DNA of 64,000 nucleotides, taken from the NCBI GenBank assembly GCA_947460975.1, contig CANHGO010000003.1:112517-176516 (forward strand), read 5' to 3'. The notes below the pieces were generated by a model that saw only the letters and a program-made list of their open reading frames with translations, had not been told where the DNA came from and did no database searches. Of this stretch, positions 59,731 through 64,000 are shown in pieces; the stretch's first letter is position 1, and every line of letters begins with the position of its first letter. The stretch is from Cytophagaceae bacterium. Its GTDB lineage: Bacteria; Bacteroidota; Bacteroidia; Cytophagales; Spirosomataceae. A program made the translations under genes and the position numbers.

Positions 59731-60963
59731 TTATTTTCGCTTTCTTCTCGCTTTTTTTGACTCGGCTAATAGCTTTTTAGCCTCAGTATGTTGGGACGAT
59801 TTCCGATCCGCTTTATCTAATACTTCTTTGCAATAATCAACGGCCTGGTCGTAATTTGATTCTTGAAATGCGATTCTTGCTAAGCCTAAAACGGAAGCCC
59901 AATAATACCCGGAATCCATGGAATCCGTTTGCTTGGAGAATGAAAGGCACTCATTAAAATATTTTTTTGCGTCGATTGGATTTTTGAAAATGTACAGATA
60001 ATAATAACCCAAAATATAACTGGCATATCTACCTGAGGTAGCCTCATAGCCGATTTGATGTTGGTCTATTTTCAATAAAATATCTTTCGACAATTCCATG
60101 GCCTGATCTAATTTGCCAGTCATAAAAGCTGATCTCGCTAAATATCGATGGAAAAATGGATTATCAGGGAAGTTGGCATGCGTATATTTAGCCAAGTCAT
60201 AAGCTTTATCCGACATATTTTCCATCCCATAAATTTGAAGTAGAAAATAGCGCGCTTCTGTGCGTGTATAAAATGCTTGGTAGCTGACCTTTTCTAGTTG
60301 TTGAATGCCCATCAACTTATTTGCCTTTGGGAAAAGCCATAATACGGGTCTTAGAAGCGGAAAATTTTGTTTGATAAAATGATAGTAATAATTGTAAAGC
60401 CCATCGCCAAACATCAATTCCGGACTGAAATCTGCAAATTCCCTTGAATATTCTAAATACTTTAAAGCATTTTTTGCCGCTAATGTCGCCCGTGTCCAGT
60501 TTTTTCTTTCGGCATGAAGCCTGCCCTTAAAACCATAAGCAGCAGCCATAAAGAATGCCGCCTCAGGGTTTTCCGTTTCATCCCAAATTTTCTCCGCTTT
60601 TGCGATGCTCTTGTCCATGTATTCAACAAGACGATCATCAAAAACTTCATTTCCGGTGTTGGGAACAATCTTCCACCATTGCATTAAGCCTAGTAGAAAG
60701 TCAGGAAGTGGATGGTTAGGGTATTTGACTTTTAAATAATTAAATTCCCTTTCAGCTTCAGGAAATTTAAAGTTATACATTTGATTGATTGCTTGAGTAG
60801 CTTCAATCTGTACTTCAGAAGTCAAAAGCAACATTCCTTTGGAACGTTCTTTTTCCGCTTCTTCCGTCTTTTTCCACCATTGGCCTTGAGATGAGAAGGC
60901 CAATGGGAGAAAAAATAATATTAAAACTGCATGTCTAAGATGATATTTCAATTTCATCTCCAT
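59731..60963 (-). CDS. Secreted TPR-type protein, function unknown
   Basis: A 410-residue protein with a signal peptide (about residues 1-28, ending SSQG-Q). The mature part is helical with TPR-like pairs, for example Q-A-I-N-Q-M-Y-N-F-K-F-P-E-A-E-R near 56-71, A-T-L-A-A-K-N-A-L-K-Y near 163-173, and F-H-R-Y-L-A-R-S-A-F-M-T-G near 273-285 and the last pair Y-D-Q-A-V-D-Y-C-K near 379-387, then a basic tail (S-K-K-A-R-R-K-R-K). Its first 29 bases overlap the end of rng, so the two are co-transcribed. It probably serves as a scaffold in the periplasm; no specific partner can be named. Confidence 0.75.
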   Translation of the reverse strand: MEMKLKYHLRHAVLILFFLPLAFSSQGQWWKKTEEAEKERSKGMLLLTSEVQIEATQAINQMYNFKFPEAEREFNYLKVKYPNHPLPDFLLGLMQWWKIVPNTGNEVFDDRLVEYMDKSIAKAEKIWDETENPEAAFFMAAAYGFKGRLHAERKNWTRATLAAKNALKYLEYSREFADFSPELMFGDGLYNYYYHFIKQNFPLLRPVLWLFPKANKLMGIQQLEKVSYQAFYTRTEARYFLLQIYGMENMSDKAYDLAKYTHANFPDNPFFHRYLARSAFMTGKLDQAMELSKDILLKIDQHQIGYEATSGRYASYILGYYYLYIFKNPIDAKKYFNECLSFSKQTDSMDSGYYWASVLGLARIAFQESNYDQAVDYCKEVLDKADRKSSQHTEAKKLLAESKKARRKRK

Positions 60964-62491
60964 TTTGGTTTAAGAATTTGAATTCCGTTATTCCAAATGA
61001 GGAGTCTTCTGTAATCGAAATCCAGGTTTTATATTTCATAAACCAAGACATACGAACAGAAGGAAAACCTTTGGTAAAATATGCGTGTAAAAATGGGTGT
61101 ACTAGCAAAGTGAGCTTCTTCTCATTTTGTTTGTAAACTAAATGTTCCACATGCTGCGCGATGGTATCTGAAACAGCAATACTGGCTGTAATCGTACCTG
61201 AACCGCCGCAACTAGGACAAGTTTCATGTGTGGCCACATTCATTTCCGGACGAACTCGCTGACGCGTAATTTGCATCAATCCAAATTTAGTCAAGGGCAG
61301 AATCGTGAATTTCGATCGGTCTGTTTTCATTTCATCACGCATGATGTCTTGAATCATTTTCCGGTTATCGGCTTTCTTCATGTCGATAAAATCAATCACG
61401 ATAATACCTCCCATGTCCCTTAAACGCAATTGGCGCGCAATTTCCTTCGCCGCCTCTCGATTGACACTCAAAGCCGTAGCTTCTTGGTCATCTTCAGCAT
61501 TTGACTTATTTCCTGAGTTTACATCGATGACGTGCAATGCCTCAGTGTGTTCGACGATTAAATATCCACCACCTGGCAAAGAAACAGATCTACCAAAAAG
61601 CATTTTCAATTGCTTCTCGATGCCTACTTGCTCAAATAATTTAATTTTGCCCGTATGAAGCTTCACGATTTTTTCCTTCTCAGGAGCCACCGTGTGCACA
61701 TATTCTTTGGCCTCATTATACAAATCAGGGTTATCTACGATGACATTGTCAAAGTCATTGTTTAATAAATCACGCAACATGGAAGTGGCCCGACTCATTT
61801 CGCCGATAATCCTGTCGGTAGATTTTGCTTCTGCTAATTTCTTAATCCCCTCTTCCCATTTAGAGATCGAGTCTTTTAAGTCGCGCTCCATTTCCTCAAT
61901 TGCCTTTCCCTCAGCTACGGTTCGTACAATTACGCCGTAATTTTTCGGTTTAACGGAAGACATTAATTTTTGAAGTCGGTTACGCTCAGAACGGGATGTA
62001 ATTTTTTTCGATATATTAACCCCATTTGCAAAGGGAACTAAAACCAAAAATCTTCCGGCAATGGAAATATCACAGGAAAGCCTTGGGCCTTTAGTCGAGA
62101 TAGGCTCCTTGATGACTTGAACTAAAATCTGTTGGCCCTTCGTTAAGGCCTTTTCGATTTTACCTAGCTTATCGATTTCCTCGTCTAGCTTATAATTTTC
62201 GATTCGGACATTTTTGCCTTTTTTAGTTAGGACATCCCGAGTGAATTTTTGAACGGTATTTAAGTTTGGGCCTAAGTCATGATAGTGCAGAAATGCATCT
62301 TTTTCATAGCCTATGTCTATAAATGCGGCATTTAGCCCTGAAACTAATTTTTTAACTGTGCCTAAATAGATATCTCCTACGGAGAATTTAGGCTCAGACT
62401 GTTCAATGTGGTATTCTACGATTCTTTTGTCATGCAAAAGAGCAATTCTATCGCCCGTGGGGGTAGAATTTATGATTAATTCATTGCTCAC
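60935..62491 (-). CDS. rng: Ribonuclease G/E (RNase G-type)
   Basis: RNase G/E cuts AU-rich single-stranded RNA and processes 16S rRNA ends. From the GTG at 62491 the protein has 518 residues and begins SNELIINSTPTGDRIALL, the normal family start; an in-frame ATG 23 codons upstream (62560) lies before a probable promoter box and adds no family sequence. The S1 RNA-binding domain is at about 30-125 (G-D-I-Y-L-G-T-V, G-L-N-A-A-F-I-D-I-G). The catalytic metal motif is L-H-V-I-D-V-N-S-G near 322-330 with I-V-I-D-F-I-D-M near 361-368, and the C-P-S-C-G zinc link near 433-437. It overlaps the TPR gene by 29 bases. Confidence 0.93.
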   Translation of the reverse strand: MSNELIINSTPTGDRIALLHDKRIVEYHIEQSEPKFSVGDIYLGTVKKLVSGLNAAFIDIGYEKDAFLHYHDLGPNLNTVQKFTRDVLTKKGKNVRIENYKLDEEIDKLGKIEKALTKGQQILVQVIKEPISTKGPRLSCDISIAGRFLVLVPFANGVNISKKITSRSERNRLQKLMSSVKPKNYGVIVRTVAEGKAIEEMERDLKDSISKWEEGIKKLAEAKSTDRIIGEMSRATSMLRDLLNNDFDNVIVDNPDLYNEAKEYVHTVAPEKEKIVKLHTGKIKLFEQVGIEKQLKMLFGRSVSLPGGGYLIVEHTEALHVIDVNSGNKSNAEDDQEATALSVNREAAKEIARQLRLRDMGGIIVIDFIDMKKADNRKMIQDIMRDEMKTDRSKFTILPLTKFGLMQITRQRVRPEMNVATHETCPSCGGSGTITASIAVSDTIAQHVEHLVYKQNEKKLTLLVHPFLHAYFTKGFPSVRMSWFMKYKTWISITEDSSFGITEFKFLNQNGDEIEISS

Positions 62492-62545
62492 AAGTTTATT
62501 TGAGAAGAATGTGTGGCAGAGCTGTAAGCCCTTTATAATATACAA

Positions 62546-62553
62546 CAAATTTA
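62546..62553 (-). promoter_or_regulatory. Promoter -7 box of rng
   Basis: On the minus strand TAAATTTG matches TAnnTTTG exactly. It lies after the upstream ATG (62560) and 54 bases before the GTG start at 62491, which supports the GTG. The TTG element is not clear. Confidence 0.4.
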
Positions 62554-62558
62554 ACGCC

Positions 62559-62593
62559 AAAAGCAGGCTCTTTATCGGATGATAAAAGGCCTG
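62559..62593 (-). terminator. Weak terminator between the COX24-like gene and rng
   Basis: On the minus strand CAGGC-CT-TTTATC pairs with GATAAA-GA-GCCTG (62564-62576 with 62581-62593, one mismatch, one G-T pair), followed after one C by TTTT. It could separate the small gene from rng. Confidence 0.4.
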
Positions 62594-62606
62594 TTCTTGC
62601 GCTACC

Positions 62607-62636
62607 TAATTACATTTCCAGTGGAAATTGTAATTA
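62607..62636. repeat. Inverted repeat after the COX24-like gene
   Basis: TAATTACATTTCCA (62607-62620) mirrors TGGAAATTGTAATTA (62622-62636) with one extra base. It begins a few bases after the stop codon of the small gene on the minus strand and has no T-run, so it may protect the 3' end of that short transcript. Confidence 0.4.
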
Positions 62637-62641
62637 ATACA

Positions 62642-62731
62642 CTACTTCTTCTTGTGACGATTTTTACGTAGACGTTTCTTTCTCTTGTGAGTTGAAATCT
62701 TATGACGTTTTCTTTTTTTTCCGCAAGGCAT
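62642..62731 (-). CDS. AURKAIP1/COX24-domain (mS38/bS22-like) tiny basic ribosomal protein
   Basis: A 29-codon gene that is too short for usual gene calls. It encodes a peptide starting MPCGKKRKRHKISTHKRKK and ending RHKKK, more than half Lys, Arg or His. The G-K-K-R-K-R-H-K-x-x-T-H-K-R-K-K-R core is the COX24 C-terminal domain (PF08213-type) seen in mitochondrial mS38 and in small annotated AURKAIP1/COX24 proteins of nearly all Bacteroidota. By homology it should bind 16S rRNA near the decoding region of the small subunit; this is from family knowledge, not from the sequence alone. It precedes rng on the same strand, with hairpins between them. Confidence 0.88.
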   Translation of the reverse strand: MPCGKKRKRHKISTHKRKKRLRKNRHKKK

Positions 62732-62812
62732 ACCTTTTAGCGTTTAATGTTTAAATAATTTGTAAAGCTGATTTTCAACTTTATTTTTTTGTTCAGACAA
62801 ATTTTGTCTACA

Positions 62813-63664
62813 CTATTTTTGCAGCATTTCTGCCAGCAATTCTTTGGCGGCTTTTGTTTCTTCAGGGTTCTTGCTTTTCGCAACAACTTCTTTGAGAACT
62901 TTTTTAGCCTCTTCTTTTTTATCTAACTGTGCCAAACAAAAACCGAGATTTAATGCGGCTTTGTAATTGGTTGGATCCAGCTTCAATATCTGTGCAAATC
63001 TTTCTTGGCCTTTGCCAAATTGATTTGACTTGATCGACAGTATTCCTAAATTAAACAAAGCCGGAATGTACGTTGGCTCCTGTTCAATCACCTCCCTAAG
63101 CAGCGTAATGCCTTTCATAGGAGTGGGGGTGTCTACATAGGTCATGGCAAGATTTGTTTTAACCAACAGGTTATTTGGATCTTGCGTCAATGCTTTTTCA
63201 AAATAAAATCTTGCCTTTTCTCCCATCAAGCTAGCTTTTTTGGGGTTAATGGCGTAGGCTTGGGCTTCAAAATAAGCTTGGCCGGCTCTTAACACATAAT
63301 TGATTCCCGGATGTGAATCCGAAAACTGGCCTGCATAAATAGCCGCACTATCATATTTTGAAAACTCCATAAAAGCAAGCATCAATTTTTCTAATGCAAG
63401 GGATTGGCTTGCCTCAGTGGATGCAGTCTTTAAGGAAGATTTTAAAGTAGCAATCTGTTTTTGTTGGCCTGGGGTCAACGGTTCAGCATGCGTTTCTTCC
63501 GTTTTGGACGAATCTATTTCCGTATTTTTACCATTCGCGTCTCGATTGGCACCCCCATTCGCGGTGGATTCCGTTTTTGCACTTACATTCCCCTTCGGTA
63601 ATTGAGAAATTAGCGCTATTAACCCTAGTCCAATAAATAAAATAATTGCAAGCTTTTTATTCAT
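62813..63664 (-). CDS. TPR protein with N-terminal membrane anchor
   Basis: A 283-residue protein. A single hydrophobic helix at 4-21 (LAIILFIGLGLIALISQL) anchors it, then a low-complexity linker rich in Gly, Asn, Lys and Thr (about 25-65) and four or five TPR motifs: L-E-K-L-M-L-A-F-M-E-F-S near 95-105, A-R-F-Y-F-E-K-A-L-T-Q-D-P-N near 150-163, I-P-A-L-F-N-L-G-I-L-S near 192-203 and Y-K-A-A-L-N-L-G-F-C-L-A-Q near 228-241. It should face the periplasm and scaffold other proteins. It follows the HU gene by 30 bases, and may share its transcript. Such proteins often follow HU in Cytophagales, without a known role. Confidence 0.78.
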   Translation of the reverse strand: MNKKLAIILFIGLGLIALISQLPKGNVSAKTESTANGGANRDANGKNTEIDSSKTEETHAEPLTPGQQKQIATLKSSLKTASTEASQSLALEKLMLAFMEFSKYDSAAIYAGQFSDSHPGINYVLRAGQAYFEAQAYAINPKKASLMGEKARFYFEKALTQDPNNLLVKTNLAMTYVDTPTPMKGITLLREVIEQEPTYIPALFNLGILSIKSNQFGKGQERFAQILKLDPTNYKAALNLGFCLAQLDKKEEAKKVLKEVVAKSKNPEETKAAKELLAEMLQK

Positions 63665-63694
63665 TTTAGAAGACCTTAAAAAAGAATAATCTTT

Positions 63695-63988
63695 TTATTT
63701 AGCAGGGTCAGTGCTCGTTTTTATTTGTTCTACAAAGACCTTAGCTGGTTTAAAGCTAGGTACATAGTGCTCCTCAATCGTGATCGAAGTATTTTTTGAA
63801 ATATTTCGAGCAATTTTCTTAGCCCTTTTTTTATTGATAAAACTTCCAAACCCACGAACATAAATGTTTTCTTGGTTGGCCAAATTATCTTTTACTACTT
63901 GGAAGAAATTTTCTAACGTTTCAGAAACATCTTTTTTGTCAATCCCTGTTTTGCTGGAAATCTCAGCAATTACATCTGCCTTAGTCAC
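63695..63988 (-). CDS. HU-family DNA-binding protein
   Basis: A 97-residue histone-like protein. It starts TKADVIAEISSKTGIDKKDV, the typical HU helix pair, and carries the DNA-binding arm motif G-F-G-S-F-I-N-K-K-R-A-K-K-I-A-R-N near 45-61, as in HU/IHF proteins. The C-terminus F-K-P-A-K-V-F near 78-84 is also standard. The start is GTG and no stop is seen in the 12 bases between it and the window edge, so a longer upstream start cannot be ruled out, but the match to HU begins here. HU bends and packs DNA as a dimer; this is one of probably several copies in the genome. Confidence 0.92.
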   Translation of the reverse strand: MTKADVIAEISSKTGIDKKDVSETLENFFQVVKDNLANQENIYVRGFGSFINKKRAKKIARNISKNTSITIEEHYVPSFKPAKVFVEQIKTSTDPAK

Positions 63989-64000
63989 GGTAATTAATGC

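Noticed and set aside
62492-62560. The 23-codon upstream extension of rng starting with ATG at 62560
   Set aside because: The extension has no family likeness, and a promoter -7 box lies inside it; the GTG at 62491 gives the normal start.
62795-62809. A 7-1-7 palindrome (AGACAAA / TTTGTCT) after the TPR gene
   Set aside because: It was considered as a terminator of the TPR gene, but on that strand it is followed by an A-rich, not a T-rich, run. Short and possibly fortuitous.

Overview
The window looks like chromosome from a member of the Bacteroidota, most likely order Cytophagales (an Aquirufa/Arcicella-type freshwater organism would fit, but the genus cannot be fixed from this sequence). 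Reasons: promoters of the Bacteroidota type (TTG, about 19 bases, TAnnTTTG) before rpsA and tetR; no purine-rich ribosome binding sites; a LytTR-only regulator; a 29-residue COX24/AURKAIP1-like ribosomal protein gene; six-domain S1; Bacteroidota-style signal peptides and lipoboxes; and several DUF1501, PSD1 and Tat-secreted enzymes. I see no tRNA, rRNA, CRISPR array, insertion sequence or prophage.

Region 1 (1-15,400) is the accessory part. It has the end of an AraC regulator, a flavin-reductase-like gene, a secreted clan GH-D-like glycosidase, two secreted sulfatases, and a minus-strand operon: MFS transporter, DUF1501 protein, PSD1/cytochrome protein, Tat-secreted beta-propeller, membrane cytochrome with leucine-rich repeats, then sulfatase. 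A LacI-type gene reduced to its DNA-binding half is divergent from this operon; the gap between them holds two inverted repeats and the LacI stop codon lies inside a terminator. This cluster is the best candidate for an undescribed system: it joins uptake, c-type heme proteins and sulfatases, and its substrate is unknown.

Region 2 (15,400-32,200) mixes secreted sugar enzymes with housekeeping: a gluconate-dehydrogenase-like subunit 3 plus GMC oxidoreductase pair, a two-domain esterase, a TTG-start glycosyltransferase, recF, pdhA, uvrB, a GH16 lipoprotein with mazG, aldose 1-epimerase, rpsA, a Tat-secreted Gfo/Idh/MocA oxidoreductase and a cupin.

Region 3 (32,200-44,500) has a TetR-controlled tripartite RND efflux operon, a three-hairpin spacer containing a perfect 33-base palindrome, the ggt-nagA-aminotransferase operon, glycerate kinase and a small lipoprotein.

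Region 4 (44,500-64,000) is mainly core genes: hisH-hisA-hisF-hisIE followed by a small membrane protein, a TVP38-type membrane protein, gpmI, a NeuD-like acyltransferase, divIC/ftsB-like and eno, a secreted rhodanese-thioredoxin fusion, an aldo/keto reductase, a LytTR protein, two glycosyltransferase-type genes, rsmG, a PiT phosphate transporter, a TPR protein overlapping rng, the tiny COX24-like gene, another TPR protein and HU.
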